Assembly (NCBI GenBank): GCA_037441225.1
Contig: JBBISU010000119.1
Coordinates: forward strand, 1-7,841
Reading direction: 5' to 3'
DNA: 7,841 nt
From: JBBFMJ01 sp037441225
GTDB taxonomy: Bacteria > Acidobacteriota > Thermoanaerobaculia > UBA2201
This document shows, piece after piece, positions 1 to 5,848 of this stretch. Position numbers and translations under genes: made by a program. Each line of letters starts with the position of its first letter. Position 1 is the first letter of the stretch. Under the pieces are notes generated by a model. The model was not told the origin of the DNA. It was given only the letters and a program-made list of their open reading frames with translations, and made no database searches.

Positions 1-302
1 TATTTTCTAACTTTATAAAAAAAATGGCATTTATGATAAACTCATCTCTGCATAAATCAGGCGGATTATATTTAGAATTTTACTTTTCAAACATTTGATT
101 TGCCAAATATAGTAATATGTTATAAAAATTTAATCTATTAAAAAGTAACCTTATTTAAATAGCCTTTTTAAAAATTACTAAAATAGCATCCTTTTTATTA
201 AATCAAAATATATTCTTTTATTAAAAATTAATTTTCCCATTAAATTTTTTAAAAATGACTAATTGTACAAAAAACTATTAAAAATAATGTTATAATTATC
301 AT
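1..302. other. AT-rich stretch without a convincing gene
   Basis: I see no supportable gene in this stretch. A hand count of the first 60 bases gives about 23% G+C. One rightward frame is open from the window edge to a stop at 102-104 (about 33 codons), and a leftward frame is open from about 79 to the edge. Either could be the tail or head of a gene cut by the window, but both are short and neither is recognised with confidence. From 105 to 262 there are only A/T runs, with loose repetition of ATTAAAAA-type words. The promoter of the next gene lies at the right end (263-296). Confidence 0.5.
263..296 (+). promoter_or_regulatory. Extended -10 promoter of the 303-1172 gene, probably leaderless
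   Basis: TATAAT at 291-296 matches the sigma-70 -10 consensus exactly. It is preceded by TG at 288-289 plus one base, giving the full extended -10 form TGTTATAAT. A TTGTAC resembling a -35 sits at 263-268, but the 22-base spacer is long, and extended -10 promoters often do not need a -35. Transcription would start about seven bases after the -10, at or next to position 303, the A of the ATG. No Shine-Dalgarno lies between. The elements are read directly; the start site is inferred. Confidence 0.55.
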
Positions 303-1172
303 ATGAAAAAATTCATATTTATTGCAATACTATTTAATTTTTCTATCTCATTACAAGCTGAAGATTGTCTTGTCTACTTAACAAAAAAAGAAACATTTTT
401 ATATTCCAGCAAGGATACAAAATCTCAAATAATAGCAAAAATTCCTAATGGTTCCATTTTAAGAGCATATGATAGTTTTTGGGGAATAATTTGTAATTCC
501 TCCAGGAGCAAAAAGTCCCCCTTTGTTCATATTCAATATCCTGCATTTGCCAATAGTTTAAGCGAAATAAAAAGAGGATGGATAAAGGAGGAAGATGTCC
601 TGGAATTATTATGCCCAAAGGTTTACCTTACAGGACCAGAACTATCATGCTTTACTCCAGAATCTTTAAAATTGTGTGTATTAAAATATAAATATAATTC
701 TTTATCATTAAAAATAGAAGAAAACTATTATATAAAAATCTTAGAAGCAGACTCATACATTGATTTTATAAAAACAGATTATTACAAAATTTCTTATACA
801 CTTGGAGGTTTTGGAATAAATGTTAAATTTGAAAATTTATCACAATTTCCAATAAAAATAATTTGGGATCAATGCTCAATTATAAATATAAATGGTGAAA
901 ACAAGCCTGTTGTCCACGAGGGAATTAAAATATTTGAAAGAGAAAAAACACAACTACCAACGGTAATAGCGCCAGAATCTTTTTTATCTGATATTATTAT
1001 TCCAAAAGATTCATTTATTAAAGATATTGATTTCTGGATAATAAAACCAATTTTTGAAGAAAATGATGAAATTGAGAATAAAATAATTAAAGTAATGATG
1101 GCAATTGAAATAAACAATGATTTAAAATATGAAATAAGTAAATTAAAAATATTAAAATCAAAAAGTGAATAG
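303..1172 (+). CDS. Secreted SH3b-like protein of unknown function
   Basis: A 289-residue protein, exported by its look, that I cannot assign to a named function. Residues 1-19 form a signal peptide: two lysines, a hydrophobic core, and a likely cut after SLQA. There is no lipobox, as the first cysteine (C22) lies after the predicted cut. Residues about 22-98 look like a bacterial SH3 domain, with a turn around IPNGS (47-51) and a closing GWIKEEDV (92-99); SH3b domains usually bind cell wall or peptides. Residues about 163-236 form a second beta-rich unit with the pattern N-x4-PI-x-I-x-WD, then NG, H-x-G, PTVI-x-P and D-x3-P, which I associate with periplasmic proteins of unknown role. Six cysteines (22, 64, 104, 116, 125, 191) would allow disulfides. 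The ATG at 303 is chosen because it starts the signal peptide and fits the promoter; there is no ribosome binding site. The gene is poorer in G+C than the leftward block and converges with it, so recent acquisition is possible. Confidence 0.75.
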   Translation: MKKFIFIAILFNFSISLQAEDCLVYLTKKETFLYSSKDTKSQIIAKIPNGSILRAYDSFWGIICNSSRSKKSPFVHIQYPAFANSLSEIKRGWIKEEDVLELLCPKVYLTGPELSCFTPESLKLCVLKYKYNSLSLKIEENYYIKILEADSYIDFIKTDYYKISYTLGGFGINVKFENLSQFPIKIIWDQCSIININGENKPVVHEGIKIFEREKTQLPTVIAPESFLSDIIIPKDSFIKDIDFWIIKPIFEENDEIENKIIKVMMAIEINNDLKYEISKLKILKSKSE

Positions 1173-1528
1173 ATTAAAAAAAAATTATAATAAAATTATA
1201 ATTAATGCAATAAAGAATCGAGGATAATTAAATAAGTAATGAAAGATATTATATTTAAAAATAAAATTATTATTAATTGGTTACTAAAAACTTATTATTA
1301 TAGGATTAAAAAATCAGAATAAGAATTTTGTTTGAATGTAATTTAGGCAATTTTTATAAAAAATATTATTTGTTTTTACGTAAATCAATTAAAAACAATA
1401 AAGAATAATCAAATATTAAATGAAACAATAGAACCAAACATTAAACTTAATAGTTTTAATTTTAAAAACATTGAAAAACAAGACAAAAATATAAAAACAA
1501 TCCTGATATTAAAATCTTAAAATTTTTT
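1173..1528. other. Very AT-rich convergent intergenic region, possible gene debris
   Basis: This is the space between the rightward gene and the leftward block, and I see no convincing gene in it. A hand count of 1441-1500 gives about 13% G+C. A 27-codon ATG frame runs 1239-1322, but its nearest GAGG is about 15 bases upstream, too far to be persuasive. Another rightward frame stays open for about 57 codons from 1346 to 1519, with no ATG, GTG or TTG start near its beginning. Long open frames are uncommon by chance in such AT-rich DNA, so these may be worn remains of a gene. The self-complementary word ATTATAAT occurs twice at about 1184-1202. No G+C-containing terminator hairpin follows the 303-1172 gene here. 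Confidence 0.4.
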
Positions 1529-1601
1529 CTCGGGCTTAGTAAACTCAGCTTCTAAAGGACAAAAAAACAAAAAATGTAGAGGGCCAGCTTGCTTGCCCGA
1601 G
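1529..1601. repeat. GC-rich inverted repeat CTCGGGC / GCCCGAG
   Basis: CTCGGGC at 1529-1535 is the exact reverse complement of GCCCGAG at 1595-1601, separated by 59 bases. It stands out as a small GC-rich island next to nearly pure A/T. The right arm can also pair over a shorter distance with GGGC at 1581-1584, so two folds compete. The arms could be a structured RNA, a terminator with an alternative form, or the ends of a lost small element. The pairing is seen; the role is unknown. Confidence 0.5.
1561..1598 (-). terminator. Possible intrinsic terminator of the six-gene block
   Basis: Read leftward, GGGC (1598-1595) pairs with GCCC (1584-1581). An inner AG/CT extension across one A-G mismatch closes a CAAG loop. 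Six bases further comes a T-rich tract at 1574-1561, interrupted once by G (1568). It lies about 50 bases past the stop of the rubrerythrin-like gene, where a terminator for the block is expected. The stem is short and the T tract is offset from it, so efficiency is uncertain. Confidence 0.45.
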
Positions 1602-1649
1602 GAACTTTGTAAAATACTATTGCAGTAATTAAAGGTTAGAATAATTTCT

Positions 1650-2153
1650 TTAAAAGGGTTCGAAATGGGCATTGGACCACATACTTTCAAGGAAAAATTT
1701 TTTTTGTTTATTTAAAGCATCCAAATGAGTTTCTTCCCACTTTACCAACTCCATTAAAAATTCCTTTGCTTCTACATTTTCAGTTTCCTCTGCCCATTTT
1801 CTATAAAAATCAATGGATGTTTGTTCTAAAAGCATTCCTATTGATAAAGCAGAAATCTCTAAATTCTTTTCTCTTATTTTTTTCTTAAATTCAATTGAAA
1901 AAATTGGGCTTTCTCCTGAAAATTGCAATCTCTCTTCTTCTTTTACTTTTTTAAAATCAAAAGAAGAATCTTTTCCATTGTAAAAATCAAGCCAGCTCTT
2001 TAAGATTTCATAATGTCTTTTTTCTTCCTTTGCAAGCCCTTGAAAAATTGCTTTTGCTTTTTCATCTTCCGTTATAATTGCTGCATTTGAATAGTGATAA
2101 TAACCATCCATTTCTCCTTCCATTGCTTTTTTAATAATTTCTTTGAGTTCCAT
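1650..2153 (-). CDS. Rubrerythrin/ferritin-like diiron protein without rubredoxin domain
   Basis: A 167-residue four-helix-bundle protein of the rubrerythrin superfamily, probably cytoplasmic. Rubrerythrins reduce hydrogen peroxide or handle iron at a diiron site. The expected ligands are visible: E14 in helix 1, E44 with H47 (EEKRH), E110 in helix 3 (LLEQTS), and E140 with H143 (EETH). The protein has no cysteine at all, so the C-terminal rubredoxin module of classical rubrerythrin is absent and an outside electron donor would be needed. The C-terminus is aromatic (FEPF). The start is firm: AGGAGG at 2158-2163 lies four bases before the ATG and overlaps the ftsY stop codon (TAGGAGG), so translation is probably coupled. 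It is the last gene of the block. Peroxide defence in an anaerobe is the likeliest role; iron storage is the alternative. Confidence 0.85.
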   Translation of the reverse strand: MELKEIIKKAMEGEMDGYYHYSNAAIITEDEKAKAIFQGLAKEEKRHYEILKSWLDFYNGKDSSFDFKKVKEEERLQFSGESPIFSIEFKKKIREKNLEISALSIGMLLEQTSIDFYRKWAEETENVEAKEFLMELVKWEETHLDALNKQKKFFLESMWSNAHFEPF

Positions 2154-2157
2154 AATA

Positions 2158-2163
2158 CCTCCT
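2158..2163 (-). promoter_or_regulatory. Shine-Dalgarno AGGAGG overlapping the ftsY stop
   Basis: Read leftward the junction is TAG-GAGG-TATT-ATG: the ftsY stop TAG (2164-2162) provides the first bases of the ribosome binding site for the rubrerythrin-like gene. A ribosome ending ftsY would therefore cover the site, which points to coupled translation. Confidence 0.8.
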
Positions 2164-3046
2164 AATCCAATAAATTGTTAATATAATCTTCCGGTGAAAA
2201 AAAAGATAAGTCTTCAAGACCTTCTCCAACTGAAACATAATGGATTGGAATTTTTAAATTTTGAACAATTGATACAGCAATTCCTGCCTTTGCTGTTCCA
2301 TCTAATTTTGTTATTGCAAGCCCTGTGATGGGGGCAACATTTTTAAATTCTTCTGCTTGTCTTAATCCATTCTGGCCTGTTGTGGCATCTAAAACCAAAA
2401 TTGTCTGGTGTGGTGCCCCTTCTTTTGCCTTTCCTGCAACTTTTATGATCTTTGCCATCTCTTGCATTAAATTATGCTTTGTATGGAGCCTCCCAGCAGT
2501 ATCACAAATTACAACTCCTTTATTCAAGTTTCTTGCCTTTTCAATTGATTCATATAAAACAGAAGCAGGATCTGCCCCTTGTTTTTTTGAAATTACAGGA
2601 ATTTGAGCTCTTTTTCCCCACTCCTGAATTTGTTCAATTGCTGCTGCTCTAAATGTATCAGAAGCAGAAAGGATAACATCATATCCTTCCTTTTTATAAT
2701 AATAACCCAATTTGGCAGCAAAAGTTGTTTTACCACTTCCATTTACACCTAACAAAATTATTACATAAGGAAAATTTTCTAAATCTGATACTTCTTTGTA
2801 TCCATCAAAGACTTTTTTTAATTCCTCTTTAATAATCAATTTTGCTTCTTCTAAAGCCTCTGTTTTCCTTATCTTCTCAATTAAGCTTTGGACAAGGGAA
2901 GGACCTAAATCAGCTCCTTGCAATATTTCTTCAAGAGATTCTTCAAACTCTTTTCCTTTACCTAATTGAAATGCCTTTTTTAATTTTAACAAAAGGTCAT
3001 CATGAGTTAATAAAAGTCCTTTTTTTATCTTTTCAAAAATCTTCAT
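2162..3046 (-). CDS. ftsY: Signal recognition particle receptor FtsY
   Basis: FtsY is the membrane-associated SRP-family GTPase that docks Ffh-ribosome complexes at the translocon during cotranslational insertion of membrane proteins. At 294 residues it is a short NG-type form: helical N domain at about 1-85, then the G domain. All GTPase motifs are present: P-loop GVNGSGKTT (100-108), DTFRAAA of the insertion box (130-136), DTAGR (182-186), the GQN turn (224-226), TKLD for guanine (246-249) and the closing GEGLEDL (274-280). The usual long acidic A domain is absent. The N-terminal lysine-rich helix (MKIFEKIKKG) could help lipid contact. The ATG overlaps the preceding stop by four bases (ATGA), with AAAAGG at 3056-3051, four bases upstream. 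I distinguish it from Ffh by the missing methionine-rich M domain and the GVNGSGKT loop. The symbol is well supported. Confidence 0.97.
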   Translation of the reverse strand: MKIFEKIKKGLLLTHDDLLLKLKKAFQLGKGKEFEESLEEILQGADLGPSLVQSLIEKIRKTEALEEAKLIIKEELKKVFDGYKEVSDLENFPYVIILLGVNGSGKTTFAAKLGYYYKKEGYDVILSASDTFRAAAIEQIQEWGKRAQIPVISKKQGADPASVLYESIEKARNLNKGVVICDTAGRLHTKHNLMQEMAKIIKVAGKAKEGAPHQTILVLDATTGQNGLRQAEEFKNVAPITGLAITKLDGTAKAGIAVSIVQNLKIPIHYVSVGEGLEDLSFFSPEDYINNLLD

Positions 3047-3390
3047 AAAACCTTTTCTTCCAATTCCTTTTTTGCTTTTTCAAGAAAATGAAAGGCAATT
3101 CCTGGAAGTGTCTTTCCTTTTGTTATTAAAATAAGGTAATATTCTCCTCCAACGAGAATACAAAAAACGCTATGCTTGCTTCCCAAATAATAAAAACTTT
3201 TTAAATTTAAAAAGGATTTTAAAAACTGTTTAAAGTAAATTCCCTGATAAGCACCTATGACCTTAATATCAAAGGGATTTATTTGAGAAGTTAAATTTTC
3301 AATCGTTTCACCTTCACTATCCAAAAAAACTACAGCTTCTGCTTTTGGAACATCTGCTAAAAGATTTGCAAGGATATAAGATAAAACCAT
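3043..3390 (-). CDS. Roadblock/LC7 (MglB-like) domain protein
   Basis: A 115-residue protein whose layout fits the Roadblock/LC7 fold, seen in small dimeric proteins that bind or regulate Ras-like GTPases; MglB acts on MglA in this way in gliding and twitching bacteria. The N-terminal helix (about 3-12) runs into the strand pair AVVFLDSEGETIENL (19-33), which is the family's 'VD-x-DG' turn. A helix follows at about 43-60, then strands around 64-70 and 74-90 (SVFCILVGGEYYLILIT), and a charged C-terminal helix (99-113). There is no signal peptide. The sequence is divergent, so the assignment rests on pattern and length. It sits in frame only two codons after the TPR gene (TAA, TAT, ATG) with no clear Shine-Dalgarno, and overlaps ftsY by four bases, so coupled translation is likely on both sides. 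No MglA-like GTPase is in this window; its partner is unknown. Confidence 0.6.
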   Translation of the reverse strand: MVLSYILANLLADVPKAEAVVFLDSEGETIENLTSQINPFDIKVIGAYQGIYFKQFLKSFLNLKSFYYLGSKHSVFCILVGGEYYLILITKGKTLPGIAFHFLEKAKKELEEKVL

Positions 3391-3393
3391 ATA

Positions 3394-4143
3394 TTAAGGC
3401 AACATTTCTAAGAGCTTCTTTGCAAGCTTTCCTTCTTCCAATTGAGGTCCTAAAAGATATGCCTTTTCAAGATAACTTTTTGCTTCCTCATTTCTTTTTA
3501 AAGAAATTAAGCACTTTCCCATATGGTAAAGCCCAACTGGCTCATCTTTTACCAATTCATTATATTTTTTAAAGTCCTCAAAAGCTTCATTGTATTTTCC
3601 TAATTCCTGATAAGCCATCCCCCTGTGCAAATAGGCAATTGGATAATCTTCCTTCTTTTTTATTGCCTCAATAAAGAAAGAAATTGCTTCTTCAAATTTT
3701 TTTTGTTTCTCCTTAACAATTCCTAAATTAAGCCATACATTTGGCATTAAACTATAAACAGTATCATCCTTTGCTTTATTAAAACATTCTTCTGCCTTTT
3801 GTAAATCATTTGTCTGCAAATATACAACACCTAAATTGTTGAATGCATCAGAATAAGAAGGAGTAATTTTTATTGCTTCATTTAGGTAGAATTTTGCATC
3901 TTCATATTTTCCCATTGTAAGATATACAAGACCCAAAGCATTTAAAGCAGCTGAATTTTTTGGATTTAAATGAACAGATTCTTTTAAATTTTTTTCAGCG
4001 TCTTCCAAATGCCCTTCTTGAAAGTGCAATACACCTAATCGGTACAGATAAAATGGGTCTTTTAAAATTTTGTTTGAAGAACTCTGACAACCAAAGAAAA
4101 ATAATAAAAATAAAAAACTAAGCAACTTGTAATTTCTTTGCAT
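3394..4143 (-). CDS. TPR lipoprotein, PilF/PilW pilotin-like
   Basis: A 249-residue lipoprotein built almost wholly of tetratricopeptide repeats. The signal peptide (residues 1-18) ends in FFFGC, making C19 the lipidated cysteine. The next residues are Q and S rather than D, so transport to the outer membrane is expected. Six TPR units follow at about 30-63, 64-97, 98-131, 134-168, 169-202 and 203-236, with the usual A-L-x-N-L-G and A-x-x-x-F/Y-x-x-A cores. Size, lipid anchor, six repeats and the broken third repeat (KDDTVY then NLG, 125-142) resemble PilF/PilW, the lipoprotein that helps the PilQ secretin assemble for type IV pili. TPR proteins are easily confused, so pilotin is an inference. 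A TTG at 4161 would add six residues, but the ATG at 4143 is chosen because AAGGAG (4155-4150) lies six bases before it. The gene overlaps the HD-GYP gene by 26 bases. Confidence 0.8.
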   Translation of the reverse strand: MQRNYKLLSFLFLLFFFGCQSSSNKILKDPFYLYRLGVLHFQEGHLEDAEKNLKESVHLNPKNSAALNALGLVYLTMGKYEDAKFYLNEAIKITPSYSDAFNNLGVVYLQTNDLQKAEECFNKAKDDTVYSLMPNVWLNLGIVKEKQKKFEEAISFFIEAIKKKEDYPIAYLHRGMAYQELGKYNEAFEDFKKYNELVKDEPVGLYHMGKCLISLKRNEEAKSYLEKAYLLGPQLEEGKLAKKLLEMLP

Positions 4144-5836
4144 CAATTTCTCCTTTTTCAAAAGCTTTTAAAAAAGCATCAACTATTTTTGGATCAAACC
4201 TCTTCCCTGTAAGGGATCTTATTTTTTCAGCTGCATATTTTGGGCTCATTGCCTTTTGATAAGGTCTATCTGTTGTTATTGCATCAAAGGTATCTGAAAT
4301 TGCAATTATTCTTGCAATCAGTGGTATATCCTCCCCTTTCAAACCATCAGGATAACCACCTCCTGCCCAATTTTCATGATGGTATTTTATCCCTGGAATT
4401 ATTTTTTTAAGTTGTGGAACAGGTTCCATAATTTGTGCACCTTTAAAGGGATGGGATTTAATTAAAGAAAATTCTTCTTCATTTAAAGCAGTTGGTTTCC
4501 TTAAGACCCTGTCATCAATTCCAATTTTTCCAACATCATGGAGCATTGCAGAAATCTTTATCTCTTCCAATTCCACATTTGACAAACCCAATTCTTTTCC
4601 AATAGCAAGTGAATAACTACAAACCCTCTCAGAATGACCCCTTGTATAGGGATCTTTTGCATCTATTGCAGTTGCTATCATTCTTATGGAATTTAAAAAT
4701 AATTCCCTGTTTTCCATTGCCGATTGAAGCAACCTTTCAATATATAATTCAATTTGAGTTGCCATATTATTAAAAGCGGAACCAAGCATCCCTATCTCTT
4801 TTGTTCCAGAAATAGTAGCTCTTACTTTAAAATTTCCTTTTGCAAGCTCCTCTGATATATGGGCAAGTTTTGTAATTGGTTCAGATAATGCTCTTGCTAA
4901 AAAATATCCAAAAATTAAAGCAATTGATAAAGCAATTCCTGTATTTATAAATGTTTGCCTTATTAAAACATAAACAGATTTATAAGCTTCTTCTTCTGGC
5001 TTTTGAGCTACAACACCCCAATCTGGCTCATTTACTGGAGCAATTGTTCCAAGGACATTTACAATTTTATTTCCTTCTTTGTATGAATAATCCATCGTTT
5101 GTCTAATCCTGTAATTTGGATTTAGCATAAACTTTTTAACAATTTCTACATTTTCATAAGAAGGCTTTAAAACATTTATTGAGGGTTGAGAGTGGAGGAT
5201 AACCCTACCCTTTGAATCTACAACGTAAGTTACTTCTGTTTTCCCTCCTTTTTGAATTATATCCTCAGATATCGGTTGAAGGGATATAAGGGCACATATT
5301 GCTCCAATAATTGAATTTTGGGATATAATTGGAGTTGCCATCACTATAACTGTTTGTTTTATTTCAGGTAAATCCAAAAAGTATGGTTCTCCTAAAACAT
5401 CTTTACCACTTAATGAAGTAACATATGCTTTTTCCAAAATTTCTCTTATATCTGTTGGGAGTTCAGGGGGTTCTGCAATTCCTCCTTTCCCTTCCCTGTT
5501 CAATATCCATATTGTTAAAATATTTGGATCTCCTTGTATATACCTTAAAATCCTTTGGTTTTCGCCAATATAAGAAAAAATGTTAAATTGGGGATTTATC
5601 TCCTGGGCAAGGCCAAAACTTTCAGCAATTTTTCTTAAATTTTGTCTATATCTAAAAATATAATTGTGAATATTTTCTGCTATACTTACAACTACTCTTG
5701 TCTGATATTTTTGCTCTTGTGTTCTTAAAGCATTTGAAAGCATTCTTGATAAAACTAAACTTGAAATCAAAGAAGGTATAACAGTTACAATTACAAGAAC
5801 CAAAAAAATTGCATAAGCTATCTTTAACTTTTTCAC
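4118..5836 (-). CDS. Membrane sensor HD-GYP cyclic-di-GMP phosphodiesterase
   Basis: A 572-residue inner-membrane sensor that should hydrolyse cyclic di-GMP in response to an outside cue. Residues 7-30 are the first membrane helix. About 35-290 is a periplasmic double-CACHE sensor (DPNILTIWILNREG at 103-116, membrane-distal and -proximal lobes, and TYVVDSKGRVILHS at 203-216). A second membrane helix spans 294-315, a HAMP linker about 312-365 with P320, and an HD-GYP domain about 380-560. The HD-GYP metal and signature residues are intact: H401, HD at 433-434, K437, H462, HH at 486-487, GYP at 494-496 and D515. The residue four before H401 is Y397, where the trinuclear-iron Persephonella enzyme has Glu, so a two-metal site is more likely. 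The start is GTG, with AAGGAG at 5848-5843 six bases upstream, overlapping the aconitase stop. No receiver or GGDEF domain is present. The ligand cannot be read from sequence. Confidence 0.93.
   Translation of the reverse strand: MKKLKIAYAIFLVLVIVTVIPSLISSLVLSRMLSNALRTQEQKYQTRVVVSIAENIHNYIFRYRQNLRKIAESFGLAQEINPQFNIFSYIGENQRILRYIQGDPNILTIWILNREGKGGIAEPPELPTDIREILEKAYVTSLSGKDVLGEPYFLDLPEIKQTVIVMATPIISQNSIIGAICALISLQPISEDIIQKGGKTEVTYVVDSKGRVILHSQPSINVLKPSYENVEIVKKFMLNPNYRIRQTMDYSYKEGNKIVNVLGTIAPVNEPDWGVVAQKPEEEAYKSVYVLIRQTFINTGIALSIALIFGYFLARALSEPITKLAHISEELAKGNFKVRATISGTKEIGMLGSAFNNMATQIELYIERLLQSAMENRELFLNSIRMIATAIDAKDPYTRGHSERVCSYSLAIGKELGLSNVELEEIKISAMLHDVGKIGIDDRVLRKPTALNEEEFSLIKSHPFKGAQIMEPVPQLKKIIPGIKYHHENWAGGGYPDGLKGEDIPLIARIIAISDTFDAITTDRPYQKAMSPKYAAEKIRSLTGKRFDPKIVDAFLKAFEKGEIDAKKLQVA
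4150..4155 (-). promoter_or_regulatory. Shine-Dalgarno that sets the TPR gene start
   Basis: AAGGAG, read leftward, lies inside the last codons of the HD-GYP gene and six bases before the ATG at 4143. The upstream TTG (4161) has no such site before it and would put this motif inside its own reading frame. The signal peptide is also of more ordinary form from the ATG. Confidence 0.8.
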
Positions 5837-5848
5837 ATACTTCTCCTT
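5834..5848 (-). promoter_or_regulatory. Start region of the HD-GYP gene: overlapping SD, ATG-TGA and GTG
   Basis: Read leftward, the aconitase stop TAA (5849-5847) continues into AAGGAG (5848-5843), then AAGTAT and the GTG start (5836-5834). Two bases earlier in another frame is an ATG followed at once by TGA (ATGTGA), a start-stop pair overlapping the GTG. GTG is preferred as start because it opens the membrane-helix frame and has six-base spacing. The start-stop pair could lower initiation at GTG. Confidence 0.6.

Noticed and set aside
105..290. Repeated ATTAAAAA-type words as a possible CRISPR or iteron array
   Set aside because: Copies are short, unevenly spaced and degenerate, with no constant repeat-spacer layout.
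869..1117. 82-residue leftward open frame inside the 303-1172 gene
   Set aside because: It lies entirely antisense to the SH3b-like gene, shows no domain of its own, and reads as low-complexity hydrophobic sequence expected from the AT-rich opposite strand.
1239..1322. 27-codon ATG open frame after the SH3b-like gene
   Set aside because: The only purine-rich site is about 15 bases upstream of the ATG and the product is Lys/Ile/Tyr-rich low complexity, so I kept it as part of the intergenic description.
1208..1406. Direct repeat CAATAAAGAAT at 1208-1218 and 1396-1406 as a possible insertion footprint
   Set aside because: Eleven A/T-rich bases can recur by chance here, and nothing between them resembles a mobile element.
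1529..1601. GC-rich inverted repeat as a 4.5S SRP RNA or 6S RNA gene, given the nearby ftsY
   Set aside because: The conserved SRP RNA apical loop bases and the long 6S-type internal bulge are not present; only short stems form.
2325..3048. Three rightward open frames across ftsY
   Set aside because: They mirror the strongly conserved ftsY coding strand, contain no recognisable domains and have no convincing start signals.
3345..3572. Rightward open frame across the Roadblock/TPR junction
   Set aside because: It is antisense to two well-supported genes and has no identifiable product.
4144..4161. TTG start adding six residues to the TPR lipoprotein
   Set aside because: No ribosome binding site precedes it, and AAGGAG is correctly spaced for the ATG at 4143.
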